Positions 34,171 through 42,000 of a stretch of DNA of 64,000 nt are shown here, one piece after another. Position numbers and translations under genes: made by a program. Source of the stretch: Kitasatospora sp. NBC_01246 (GTDB lineage Bacteria; Actinomycetota; Actinomycetes; Streptomycetales; Streptomycetaceae); the NCBI RefSeq assembly GCF_036226505.1, contig NZ_CP108485.1, forward strand, positions 27,398 through 91,397, written 5' to 3'. Positions within the stretch are counted from its first letter, which is position 1; every line of letters begins with the position of its first letter. The notes under the pieces were generated by a model. That model was not told where the DNA came from. It ran no database searches and saw nothing but the letters and a program-made list of their open reading frames with translations.

Positions 34171-34517
34171 AGATCGGGGCGAGCCTTCGGACGGCCGTGC
34201 CGACGCCGGTGCGCGTCCAGCGACGCGACGCCCTCGGGCAGCCGGGCCTGCTCCGGCGCCGGCGCGGGTGGGCGCGCGGTGGCCGCGCACGTCGCCGCGT
34301 GCGGCATGAACCGCCGCTCGTGGGGCGCCTGGGGCAGTTCGGCGGTGGGCACGCGCGAGCGCCAGGTCCCGGTCCCGTCGCAGTAGGCCACCACGTTGCC
34401 GCCCTCGTGCGGGTCGGTGTCGACCAGCTGCAGCACACCGGCGCGGGTGATGGTCCGGCGCACGGTCGCCAGACATCTGCGGCAGAGGCCGAGCCCCTGC
34501 CGGGAGACGGCGCTCAC
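34167..34517 (-). CDS. Small Cys-containing protein, operon F
   Basis: 116 residues from GTG 34517, overlapping the preceding stop. N terminus GLGLCRRCLATVRRTITRAGV is a knuckle-like pair, and VAYCDGTGTWRSR and the helical basic C terminus follow. Its stop lies in the half palindrome. Not recognised. Confidence 0.55.
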   Translation of the reverse strand: MSAVSRQGLGLCRRCLATVRRTITRAGVLQLVDTDPHEGGNVVAYCDGTGTWRSRVPTAELPQAPHERRFMPHAATCAATARPPAPAPEQARLPEGVASLDAHRRRHGRPKARPDL

Positions 34518-35227
34518 GCCGCGCTCTCGCTCTCGCCCACCGGTGGAAGGCCACGCTCGCGCCGGGCGTGGTCCAGGACGTGGCCCCACTCGTCGGGGTG
34601 GCGGTTGATCAGCAGGGTGACGGCCTCCGCCTGCGCCTCGCTCGCACGGCGGCGCGCGAGGGCGGCCGCCGCGTAGTCGCGGACCGTCGTCGGCGCCGGC
34701 TTGCCGGGATCCGACGTCGGCCGGGCGGACTCGACCAGCGCCCTGGCCTCGAGACGCCGGGCCCGGAGCAGCGCGAGACGCGCACGCGCTTCGCGTCGGC
34801 CGGCGGCCGGACCGTTCGCGGCCGCGGCCTGGACGGCGACCAGCGGCTTGAGGACGTGCAGCCAGTACGCGGCGGCCGCGGGGGTGCGCAGCGCGGCGGC
34901 GAGCTCGGGCGCCAGGAGCTCCTCCAGGTCCTTCAGGACCAGGTGGCGCTGCACGTCGGGGGTGCGGGTGGTGAACCAGCGGACGATCTCGTCGTGGTCG
35001 AGGGGCCGGCCGTCGGGGTGGGTGGGGCTCGCGACGGTGCGGGGCGGGTGGGTGCTGATGTGGAACCAGTCGCAGGACTGGCAGTAGTAGGGGCGCTGGC
35101 GGCGGTAGCCGAGGAGGATCGCGCGGCTGGTGGTGGCTGCTGCGGCGGCCTCGGCGGTGGCGTAGCGGTCCTTGTCGGGGTGGATCGGGCAGGGCTTGGC
35201 GGGTGCGGTGATGGTGGTGGTGCTCAC
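34514..35227 (-). CDS. Protein of unknown function, operon F
   Basis: 237 residues from GTG 35227. N-terminal CPIHPDKDRYATAEAA and YYCQSCDWFHIS form a zinc-type motif seen in small phage proteins; the rest is helical, Arg/Ala-rich and ends near MNRHPDEWGHVL-like sequence. Overlaps the next gene. May bind nucleic acid. Confidence 0.6.
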   Translation of the reverse strand: MSTTTITAPAKPCPIHPDKDRYATAEAAAAATTSRAILLGYRRQRPYYCQSCDWFHISTHPPRTVASPTHPDGRPLDHDEIVRWFTTRTPDVQRHLVLKDLEELLAPELAAALRTPAAAAYWLHVLKPLVAVQAAAANGPAAGRREARARLALLRARRLEARALVESARPTSDPGKPAPTTVRDYAAAALARRRASEAQAEAVTLLINRHPDEWGHVLDHARRERGLPPVGESESAA

Positions 35228-35295
35228 GGTGGTGTCTCCTCTCCGGGATGCGGGCGGGCCCCCGCCGGCTGGGTGGGCTGGCGGGGGCCGGAGCG

Positions 35296-35628
35296 TCAGA
35301 ACAGCGGGATCTGGGCGGGGTCGATGCCGAGGGCGCGCAGCAGGCGTTCGGCGGTGTCGACGGGACCGGAGTGCTTGGCGTCGACGACGTCCTCGTAGAG
35401 GGAGATCGCGAGGGCCCGGATGTCCTCCCCGGGCAGGGGTGCCCCGGGGACGAGGGGCAGCGTGGTGCCGTCCGGCCGGACGACGGCGCTGCGCACGTCG
35501 AGCCTGTCGAGGTGCGGTTCAAGCAGATCGGCGGCCGTACCGGCGGCCAGGGCGTGGTGAAGGGTCTCGCTGTCGAGGGTGATGTGCTGCTCGCCGTGGA
35601 CGGTGAGCAGCACGGTCACGGTGTTCAC
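35296..35628 (-). CDS. Small protein of unknown function, operon F
   Basis: 110 residues from GTG 35628 with AGGAG upstream, overlapping the preceding stop. Beta N terminus (VTVLLTVHGEQHITLDS) and helical C terminus (DTAERLLRALGIDPAQIPLF). Not recognised. Confidence 0.6.
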   Translation of the reverse strand: MNTVTVLLTVHGEQHITLDSETLHHALAAGTAADLLEPHLDRLDVRSAVVRPDGTTLPLVPGAPLPGEDIRALAISLYEDVVDAKHSGPVDTAERLLRALGIDPAQIPLF

Positions 35629-36575
35629 AGGTGGCTCCTGCGGGGTACGGGGGCGCTGGCGTGGGTGGGGTCGACGGGCAGGTAGCCGTGGCCCGCGCAG
35701 GCGTTGCAGGCCTTCACCCCCGTCTGCGCCTGGTGGTCGAGCAGGGCGGTGAACTCGGCGTAGAGCCGGTTCCACTCGGTGAGCGCGGCGGCGTAGGTGT
35801 CGCCGTACACCGAGCTGGGGACGGGCAGGCTCAGCGCGAACCGGGCGCTGATCGGCACGGTGCGCGGCCTGCGCAGCTTCCGGCCGTCCTGTCCGTAGTC
35901 GGACAGCTCCGTCACGGGCTGCTGGAAGGGCAGTCCGATAGCGACGTCCAGGCCCTCGTTCTGGTCCTGCCCGTTCGGGGTCCGCGGGATGCTGGCGAAC
36001 CGGACGAAGGGCAGGGTGTTGGCGTAGTCCCTGACGGCGTCACGCAGGCCGGCGAGGCGGCCGGGGAACCACCACCGGTACTCGGGGTGGTTGGTGAGGG
36101 AGTGGGGCAGGGAGGCGACCCACCGTCTGTCGGCGCTCGTGGGCGGGGCCTCGCCGCCGAGGACGCGCCAGGGGCCGCCCGGAACGGGGCCGGTACGGGT
36201 GTCCTGCTGCTCGTAGACGGCGTGGTAGAAGTCGGGGCTTCCGTGGTGTGAGCGGTCGACGAAACTGTCCCAGTCGTCGGCGGGCACGCTGAGGGGGAGC
36301 GCGGCGGACGCCATGTCGGGGTCGTCGAGGACGTGGGCGGTGACCTTCGCGCGGGGGCGCCAGCTGGCGGTGATCTCGGCGACGGCGTGGGGGGCGGACC
36401 ACCATGCGGTGTCGGGCAGACGGGTGAGGGGCTGGCCGTCGCCGAAGATCCTCACTTCGGTGACGTCGTGGAAGGGCCCGCCCCAGCTGAAGAGGCCGGG
36501 CAGGTGGTAGAGGTGGCGGCCGTCGTCGAGGCGGATCGCGTAGTGCTCGCGCGGGTCGGTGGGCGGGTTGGTCAT
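35625..36575 (-). CDS. Protein of unknown function, operon F
   Basis: 316 residues from ATG/GTG 36575. Beta-rich with many Trp and Tyr (HLYHLPGLFSWGGPFHDVTE); a C-terminal CNACAGHGYLP knuckle recalls DnaJ zinc units. The largest gene of operon F. No enzyme motif was recognised. Confidence 0.6.
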   Translation of the reverse strand: MTNPPTDPREHYAIRLDDGRHLYHLPGLFSWGGPFHDVTEVRIFGDGQPLTRLPDTAWWSAPHAVAEITASWRPRAKVTAHVLDDPDMASAALPLSVPADDWDSFVDRSHHGSPDFYHAVYEQQDTRTGPVPGGPWRVLGGEAPPTSADRRWVASLPHSLTNHPEYRWWFPGRLAGLRDAVRDYANTLPFVRFASIPRTPNGQDQNEGLDVAIGLPFQQPVTELSDYGQDGRKLRRPRTVPISARFALSLPVPSSVYGDTYAAALTEWNRLYAEFTALLDHQAQTGVKACNACAGHGYLPVDPTHASAPVPRRSHL

Positions 36576-36634
36576 CGGGTCCTCGGGTGTGCGGGGTCGG
36601 CCCCCGCCGGGTGCGGGCGGGGGCCGACAGGCGG

Positions 36635-37027
36635 TCAGATGTCGTCGACGGTGCGGCCGGTGGCGTTGACGATCGCCGCGACGCGGTTGATGTGGTCCGG
36701 GGTCCAGTTGTGGCCGGACAGCAGGGCGTGGATCTGCTCCATCGCGTCGGCGTCGGTGAGCACGGGCAACGGGGTGGGGATCAGGCGCGCCAGGGTCTCG
36801 CGGACGGACTGGCAGGTGTGGGCCGACGGCGGAGTGTGTCCGGCGGCGATCTCGCGTGCGGCGGTGGTGATCACGTCGTCGGTGGCCTGCTCGGCGGCGT
36901 GAACGACCTGCTCGCGCAGCAGGTAGTCGACGATCCGCGTGACCTTGATGGCGCGGTTGTACTCGACGTAGCGGTCCGACGGCCAGCCGGGCGGCAGCTT
37001 GCGCCGGGTGTGGGTGATGGTGAGCAT
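36635..37027 (-). CDS. Small helical protein, operon F
   Basis: 130 residues from ATG 37027. Mostly helical (IKVTRIVDYLLREQVVHAAE) with a C-terminal segment SGHNWTPDHINRVAAIVNAT. Not recognised. Confidence 0.6.
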   Translation of the reverse strand: MLTITHTRRKLPPGWPSDRYVEYNRAIKVTRIVDYLLREQVVHAAEQATDDVITTAAREIAAGHTPPSAHTCQSVRETLARLIPTPLPVLTDADAMEQIHALLSGHNWTPDHINRVAAIVNATGRTVDDI

Positions 37028-37099
37028 CGGGTTTCTCCAGCAGGTTCGGCGGGGTGGGGCCGCGCCCGTTCGACGGGCGCGGCCCCCGGGGATGGCCGG

Positions 37100-37531
37100 T
37101 CAGGCGGCGACGGCGAGGTCCGAGTCGGTGACGACGGGAGCGCCCTGGTCGGCGAGGGCCTGCCGGGTCCGGTTCAGCCGGTCCATGTCCCGGGCGAGCG
37201 TCTCGGCGGGGTCGTCGGCGACGAGGCGGCGGATCAGCGCGGTCTCGTCGTCGGGCGTCTCGGTGGGCGCGTAGTGGACGAGCGTCACGGGCGCGATGCC
37301 GTGGTACTCGACCGCGACGATCCGGGCGGCGGCCGCCAGGGTGCCCGTGATCTCGGCGTGGTGGGTGATTGCGGCCCGGATGCGGGGCAGGTGCGCCTCG
37401 GCCTCGGCGAGGGTGTCGGCGGGGAATTCGGTGCCGGGGATGGTCGGGTCCTCCCAGGGGGCGAGCGGGCGGCCGGTGTCGATGGCGCGGATGAGGAAAT
37501 CGGCGCCGGGAATGTCGTGTGAGCTGGTCAA
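37100..37531 (-). CDS. Small protein, first gene of operon F
   Basis: 143 residues. TTG 37531 has GGAAGG seven bases upstream and lies 53 bases below palindromic promoter 6. Helical with Asp/Glu-rich segments (DTLAEAEAHLPRIRAAITHH; DDPAETLARDMDRLNRTRQ). Not recognised. Confidence 0.6.
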   Translation of the reverse strand: MTSSHDIPGADFLIRAIDTGRPLAPWEDPTIPGTEFPADTLAEAEAHLPRIRAAITHHAEITGTLAAAARIVAVEYHGIAPVTLVHYAPTETPDDETALIRRLVADDPAETLARDMDRLNRTRQALADQGAPVVTDSDLAVAA

Positions 37532-37583
37532 GGTCTGGCCTTCCGGGTGATGGGGCGGTTCGTTGTCGGTGACCCCATCCTCA

Positions 37584-37616
37584 CATAAACAACTTCCAAT
37601 GTGCAAGTTGTTTATG
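37584..37616 (-). promoter_or_regulatory. Palindromic promoter-operator, copy 6
   Basis: CATAAACAACTTCCA - ATG - TGCAAGTTGTTTATG. Promoter TTGCAC-N18-GAGGAT on the minus strand, then the leader. The right arm supplies the TAA stop of the RusA-like gene. Confidence 0.8.
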
Positions 37617-38037
37617 ACTGGGGTGGCCCGACCGGCTCGTCCAGCACTTCCGTGATCACCAGGTCCAGGCGCCCGCCCTTGACCGGAACCCCGGGCCGTG
37701 CCTCGGTGGCGACCAGGTGGGTCGAGTCGTCGTCCGGCAGGACTCGCGCGTCGACCAGGCCGTCGATCGCCGCCTTGGCCGAGCCCCACCAGTTGTGCGG
37801 GTCGTAGCGGGTCACTCCCGGCCGGGGGTTGACCACGAAGTCGACCCGGGCCCGCTCCAGCGCCGGCAACCGGGCGTGCCGGGCCGCCCAGCCGGCCGCG
37901 TTGCGAATCGCCGCCACCTTGCGGGCCCGCACCCGCCAGTGGACAGGGCGGTTCGCGTTCAGGAGCTCCAGGGCTGCGGGGAGCTGAAGGACGAACACCC
38001 GCGGCTCGCGGCGCTCGGCCGGACCAGCGGCGGTCAC
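37612..38037 (-). CDS. RusA-like Holliday junction resolvase
   Basis: 141 residues from GTG 38037, overlapping the preceding stop. LNANRPVHWRVRARKVAAIR at the N terminus and RYDPHNWWGSAKAAIDGLVD with LPDDDS and GGRLDLVITE match the RusA family. Asp79, Asp92 and Asp102-104 fit the acidic metal-binding set. The dimeric enzyme would cut four-way junctions during phage or plasmid recombination. It is the last gene of operon G. Confidence 0.8.
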   Translation of the reverse strand: MTAAGPAERREPRVFVLQLPAALELLNANRPVHWRVRARKVAAIRNAAGWAARHARLPALERARVDFVVNPRPGVTRYDPHNWWGSAKAAIDGLVDARVLPDDDSTHLVATEARPGVPVKGGRLDLVITEVLDEPVGPPQS

Positions 38038-38768
38038 TGGTCGCCCGCCCGCTCGTCGGCGGCCGGCTTCTCGTAGCTGCCGTCGTGCGCGCGCAGGACG
38101 TGGCCGTGCAGCTCGGCCTCCGCCGAGCCGTCGTCCACGTGCCACGACGAGGTGGACCAGGCGCACACGGGGCAGGTGCGGACCACCCGAGCGTCCCGTT
38201 CCCGGGCCCGGCCGGCGAACGGCGACAGCTCGGGGAGCTCGGCCTGGTGGTCGCAGGCATCGAACTCTGCGGCCGGGCACTGGTACGGATCAGCACCCGG
38301 CTCGTCGCACCGGCACGCCGCGTTCTTCGGGTCGCTGGCGACCGGGTCGCTCAGGGCCGCGGCGAGCGTGAGCACGGCGGTGGGCTCGTCCGGGTGCCCG
38401 GGGCACTCGGCGGCCGCGGCCTGGCCGACGGCGAGGCCGGCCGGGCCGGAGACGGCGAACGTGTGGATCGTGCCGCATGCGGCGTAGACGAGCGCGGTCA
38501 GCGCGAGGTGCTCGCCGGCGACCGGGGCGCGGTAGGCCAGGCGCAGCGCGCCGTCGGTGTAGTGGGCGGTGCCGTCGGGGTGGCCGCTCCACCCGCTGTG
38601 CGGGGCGTGGATGCCGAGGACGCCGGCGTGCAGTGCGGCGTACGCGGCGACGGTCTCGGCCCGGTCGGCGGCCTGGCGGCGGTCGGCGCCGGTCAGTTCC
38701 ATGACCTTCCGGTGCTGGTCGGCCGGCGGGGTGAACCACGGAGATCGGACGAGGAGGCTGGAGTTCAC
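38034..38768 (-). CDS. Protein with C2H2-type zinc finger, operon G
   Basis: 244 residues from GTG 38768, overlapping both neighbours. The N-terminal part has LTGADRRQAADRAETVAAYA; the C-terminal part has several Cys/His pairs, ending in CPVCAWSTSSWHVDDG ... HGHVLRAH, a classical C2H2-like finger. Likely nucleic acid binding. Not recognised. Confidence 0.6.
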   Translation of the reverse strand: MNSSLLVRSPWFTPPADQHRKVMELTGADRRQAADRAETVAAYAALHAGVLGIHAPHSGWSGHPDGTAHYTDGALRLAYRAPVAGEHLALTALVYAACGTIHTFAVSGPAGLAVGQAAAAECPGHPDEPTAVLTLAAALSDPVASDPKNAACRCDEPGADPYQCPAAEFDACDHQAELPELSPFAGRARERDARVVRTCPVCAWSTSSWHVDDGSAEAELHGHVLRAHDGSYEKPAADERAGDQ

Positions 38769-39091
38769 GACTGGTCGGTCCTTTCGGCGGCGGCGCGCTC
38801 GCGGCGCATGCGGACGGTCTCGGCGGCGAGCACCGCCATGTCGCCGAGCGCGACCAGCTGGTCGGGCTCGGCGGTGATGAAGCCGAAGGGCCCGCAGAGC
38901 GTGCCGGTCACCTCGCCGTCGGCGCGCTGGTGGATGTGGATGGTCAGCTGGTCGCCGGGGAACAGGTAGGAGGTGCTGCTGTCGGGGCGGACGGCGGCGG
39001 GGGCGCCGCTGTCCCAGAACGCGGCGACGGCGGCGAGGCCGGCCGAGGCGGAGCTGGCCAGACGCCGGCGAATGCGCTGGAAGGGGTTCAC
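38765..39091 (-). CDS. Small protein of unknown function, operon G
   Basis: 108 residues from GTG 39091. Basic N terminus (MNPFQRIRRRLASSASAG) with a short hydrophobic stretch, then beta strands and a C-terminal charged helix. Could be membrane-associated; not recognised. Confidence 0.6.
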   Translation of the reverse strand: MNPFQRIRRRLASSASAGLAAVAAFWDSGAPAAVRPDSSTSYLFPGDQLTIHIHQRADGEVTGTLCGPFGFITAEPDQLVALGDMAVLAAETVRMRRERAAAERTDQS

Positions 39092-39151
39092 CGTGGTGCT
39101 CCTGGTGGTGGTCGGGGCCGACCGCCGGGTGGCGGCCGGCCGGGAGCGTGA

Positions 39152-39604
39152 TCAGGGGGCGGGCGTCTCGGCCAGGCGCAGCAGACGGCCGATGACCTCG
39201 AGGTCGCTGGCGCTGTCGAGCCAGTAGGCGAGGCGTTCGATGGGGTCCGGGATGGCCTGGTGGGCGTCGGCGAGGCTGTTGGCGAGCGCGCGGACGGCGG
39301 GGCCGGTGCGCGGGTCGTCGAGGATCGCGTCGCAGGCGTCGGCGCAGGCCTGGGGGGTCGCGGTGGTGAAGGTCTGCGGCAGGGGTCCGGGGTGGGTGGC
39401 GAGCCAGAGGGCGGCCATGGGGTCGAGGGCGCCCGCCGGTCCGGCCCCGGCGAACGCGAGGGGCTCCCACGGGTCGGGGTAGCCGTCCGGGGCTGCGAAC
39501 CCGCTGTCGCCCCGCCAGATGCCGCGATCGGACAGGAGCGTGGCGGCGGCGGCGAGGTCGTGGCGGAGCGTGGCGGACAGCTCGGGCGTGGTGCTGGTGG
39601 GCAT
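39152..39604 (-). CDS. Protein of unknown function, operon G
   Basis: 150 residues from ATG 39604. Helical with a Pro/Gly-rich centre (GYPDPWEPLAFAGAGPAGAL) and the C-terminal helix LEVIGRLLRLAE. Not recognised. Confidence 0.6.
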   Translation of the reverse strand: MPTSTTPELSATLRHDLAAAATLLSDRGIWRGDSGFAAPDGYPDPWEPLAFAGAGPAGALDPMAALWLATHPGPLPQTFTTATPQACADACDAILDDPRTGPAVRALANSLADAHQAIPDPIERLAYWLDSASDLEVIGRLLRLAETPAP

Positions 39605-39791
39605 GGCGGGGTGAACCTCCGGCCGGTGTGCTGACGGTGGAAGGCGACGGTGCGGGTGGGGGTGGGGGCAATGGCGGCCGGGCGCGCGGGAGAGGTGTCG
39701 ACCGCCAACCGCGCGCCCGGCCTGCTTGGGCCCGGCCCGGTCCCGGGAACCCCGGGGGGAGGGTTCGACCGGTGACCGGGCCGGGGGTCTG

Positions 39792-40118
39792 TTACTCGCC
39801 GACGAGCCGCAGGTAGGCGTCGTGGCAGTCGGGGCAGAGGTTCGCGTGGGTGGTCTCGTGCAGAGCGTCGCTCGCGGTGACCACGGGGCAGGTGCCGTCG
39901 GCGCCCTGGCAGCGGGCCAGGTCGGTGCCGGGGGCCAGGTCGATGCCGATGGCGCGGGCACCGATCTCGGAGACGACGCGGCGCTGGTCGGTGTCGGTGA
40001 GGCCGTACACCGGGTCGAGGAGGTCGAGTATGTGGTCGACCTGGTGGCGCTGGTGGTCGGTCAGGGTGTCGTAGCGGACCGCGTGGCTGTGGTCGAGGGA
40101 GAAGATCACGGCGCTCAT
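39792..40118 (-). CDS. Zinc-knuckle protein, first gene of operon G
   Basis: 108 residues from ATG 40118 with GAAGG upstream, 51 bases below palindromic promoter 7. The C-terminal half has CQGADGTCPVV and NLCPDCHDAY, a four-Cys zinc site. The N-terminal half is a helical region with DILDLLDPVYGLTDTDQRRV. Not recognised. Confidence 0.6.
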   Translation of the reverse strand: MSAVIFSLDHSHAVRYDTLTDHQRHQVDHILDLLDPVYGLTDTDQRRVVSEIGARAIGIDLAPGTDLARCQGADGTCPVVTASDALHETTHANLCPDCHDAYLRLVGE

Positions 40119-40168
40119 CGGGGGCCTTCCGGCTGGTGGGCGGTTCGTTGTCGGTGACCCCATCCTCG

Positions 40169-40201
40169 CATAAACAACTTCCATTGTGCAAGTTGTTTAC
40201 G
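40169..40201 (-). promoter_or_regulatory. Palindromic promoter-operator, copy 7
   Basis: CATAAACAACTTCCA - TTG - TGCAAGTTGTTTACG. Promoter TTGCAC-N18-GAGGAT, then the leader. Confidence 0.8.
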
Positions 40202-40218
40202 ACGGGTCCGGACATGCG

Positions 40219-40253
40219 GAAGCCCCCCGCACCGGATCGGTACGAGGGGCTTC
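40219..40253 (-). terminator. Hairpin after the HTH gene
   Basis: GAAGCCCC and GGGGCTTC form an 8-bp stem 21 bases below the HTH gene stop on the minus strand. It separates that gene from operon G. Confidence 0.6.
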
Positions 40254-40273
40254 AAGTCGTCAGGCCGGCGCCG

Positions 40274-40507
40274 CTACCGGCGCCTCGACTCGTCCCGGTG
40301 GATCTCCAGGAGGTCGGAGAGCGAGTACAGGGCGGCCCGGCCCGTCCCCCAGTTCCGGGCCTGGTGACGGGCCGCCCAGCGCCACAGCGTGACCTTGCTG
40401 ACGGGCCTGCCGGACTGCCGGATGAACGCGACGATCTCGTCCAGCGTCATCAAGTCAGTCGGTGCGTCCGATGCGGGAGCAGAGACAGCTCCCAGTCCTG
40501 CGGGCAT
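40274..40507 (-). CDS. Helix-turn-helix protein (excisionase/MerR-like)
   Basis: 77 residues from ATG 40507 with GAGGATG upstream. Residues about 20-70 (MTLDEIVAFIRQSGRPVSKV ... WRWAARHQ ... YSLSDLLEIH) follow the winged HTH_17 fold of excisionases and small phage regulators. No integrase is nearby, so a regulatory role is more likely than excision. It lies outside the palindrome regulon. Confidence 0.7.
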   Translation of the reverse strand: MPAGLGAVSAPASDAPTDLMTLDEIVAFIRQSGRPVSKVTLWRWAARHQARNWGTGRAALYSLSDLLEIHRDESRRR

Positions 40508-40599
40508 GCGGTCATCCTCGGGTGGGTGGGGGCCGGCCGGTCACAGCACCGGGCCGGCACACGGGGAACGCAAGGGGTACGCAGAGGAGGGACGGCGGT

Positions 40600-41166
40600 T
40601 CAGCCGGTGGCCTTCAGCGGCTGCAGGCCTACGCGCACCACGGACAGCTGCGCCACGGTCCAGATGCGGTGGGATCCGTCCGGCGTGGTGGCCGCGCAGT
40701 GCCGGTTGACGCAGCTGATCCGGCGGATTGCGCGTACCCACACCAGGCCGACCGTGGAACAGTCCGGGCAGGGCTGCTGGCGGATCCGGGTGGCGTCGCC
40801 GAGGAGGAGCTCAGACTCCACTGTCGCGCGCCACGTCATCGCCTCGAGGTGCTGTTCCCAGTCGGCGCCGAGCACGGCGGCGGCGCGGGCGGCTTCGCGG
40901 TAGACCGCCGAGCGGCCGGCCGGGAGCGGTACGGGCTTGCTGTCGGCTGCGGCGCGGGCATCGTTGATGAACTTCGCGACTGCGCCGTCGCAGTTGGCGA
41001 TGTGCTGGAGTACCTGCACGTTGATGGGTGCCGATCCGAGACGTCCGGTCCCCGAGCCGGCCCCGGGGCCGAGGGCGGACGAGCGGCTCTGTGCCAGATG
41101 AGCCGGGGTATCCAGCTCGTTGAGCAGCCGTGCTGGCTCGGTCGTCGGCTGCTGCGCTTTCGTCAT
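40600..41166 (-). CDS. Zinc-ribbon protein of unknown function
   Basis: 188 residues from ATG 41166. N-terminal half disordered or helical; C-terminal half with CPDCSTVGLVWVRAIRR and CVNRHC, a zinc ribbon, followed by WTVAQLSVVRVG. Possibly DNA binding. It precedes the HTH gene and may be cotranscribed with it. Confidence 0.6.
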   Translation of the reverse strand: MTKAQQPTTEPARLLNELDTPAHLAQSRSSALGPGAGSGTGRLGSAPINVQVLQHIANCDGAVAKFINDARAAADSKPVPLPAGRSAVYREAARAAAVLGADWEQHLEAMTWRATVESELLLGDATRIRQQPCPDCSTVGLVWVRAIRRISCVNRHCAATTPDGSHRIWTVAQLSVVRVGLQPLKATG

Positions 41167-41353
41167 GTGTCGTGCCCCCAGCCCTCAGCTCCCCACCCGG
41201 TGAGGGGTTCGGACACCGTCGTCCGGACAGGGTGGAGTAGCGGATTGATCACGTGCAGGCATATGCCGAGCCCATGATGGCAGACGATATTCCGCTTGAG
41301 GAGGTTCCAACCTGAACTAGATACGCGTTCGGCACGTCCGTTGGACGGGAGCG

Positions 41354-41656
41354 TCAGAGCTGGTCAGGAGCCTGTACGGCCTCCGTCAGAAGTAGCCGTA
41401 CTTCCTGGGCCGCCTCCGGTGCGAGAAGCCCCTCCGCCGCGGCGCCCTCAATCAGCAGGGCGACGCCGGCGATGGCGATGCGGTGGGCGTCCACGGTGCT
41501 CGCGTCGTGCAGGGTCCGGCCCATCTGCCGATAGAGGGACTCCCAGAACTCGGCTGTCGTCCCCGGGCTCACCAGGCCGTCGCCGCCGCCGCGCCGGCGG
41601 AGTTGGGTCACGGTCGCGAGGCGCTCGGGATCGGATTGTGCAGCCAGGGCGGACAT
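41354..41656 (-). CDS. Small helical protein of unknown function
   Basis: 100 residues. ATG 41656 has AGGAGAG upstream and is chosen over ATG 41668. Helical throughout (AHRIAIAGVALLIEGAAAEG). Not recognised. Expressed alone, upstream region has no palindrome. Confidence 0.55.
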   Translation of the reverse strand: MSALAAQSDPERLATVTQLRRRGGGDGLVSPGTTAEFWESLYRQMGRTLHDASTVDAHRIAIAGVALLIEGAAAEGLLAPEAAQEVRLLLTEAVQAPDQL

Positions 41657-41668
41657 CGCTCTCCTCAT

Positions 41669-41996
41669 CCGACGTCATGGGGGGATGTCGCCCGGGTCGC
41701 CGGCACCCGTGCCGGTTGCTAGCGTCGCAAAGAATGACGCGCCAGCGCCAGACCTCCCAGCTCAAATGGCGCACAAATGACGCTGATCTGCTAGGGCTGT
41801 GGCTCACGGTGACGGCTGGAAATGGGAGTGCCCCCGACCCAGAAGCGCGATTCAGAAGTTACCGACAACGAACCGCCCACCCAGAAGCCGGGGGCATGAG
41901 AGTCCCAGAGAACGCCTGCCGAGGCACACGTCCGCTGCAACACCGGAAGTGTAGCGGGATCTCGTTTCACGCGGTACTCGCGTGATTGCGCGGCAA
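41669..41996. other. Non-coding stretch with an orphan, inverted leader sequence
   Basis: 328 bases between a small gene and parA. No convincing gene. At 41849-41870 the plus strand carries TTACCGACAACGAACCGCCC, the leader found below the palindromic promoters, but in the opposite orientation and without a palindrome. CCAGAAG occurs on both sides of it. This may mark an old inversion or transposition. Confidence 0.6.
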
Positions 41997-42000
41997 TCAG
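41982..42000. promoter_or_regulatory. parS: parS-like site 1
   Basis: GTGATTGC-GCG-GCAATCAG, one mismatch at the last base. It supplies the TGA stop of parA. Confidence 0.7.

Noticed and set aside
27060..40200. Peptides such as MEVVYAR... reading out of the palindromes
   Set aside because: They arise from the repeated DNA itself; start codons are absent in copies 2, 5, 6 and 8, the frame relation to the next gene varies, and the arms covary as DNA.
27089..40201. CRISPR-like or iteron array
   Set aside because: Copies are 1-4 kb apart and each stands above an operon; there are no regular spacers and no cas genes.
40274..40507. Excisionase of an integration system
   Set aside because: The HTH fold fits, but no integrase or attachment site is present in the window; kept as a generic regulator.
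41734..41985. Plus-strand open frame of 83 codons before parA
   Set aside because: It contains the orphan leader and ends in a parS site; no ribosome site and no protein-like features.
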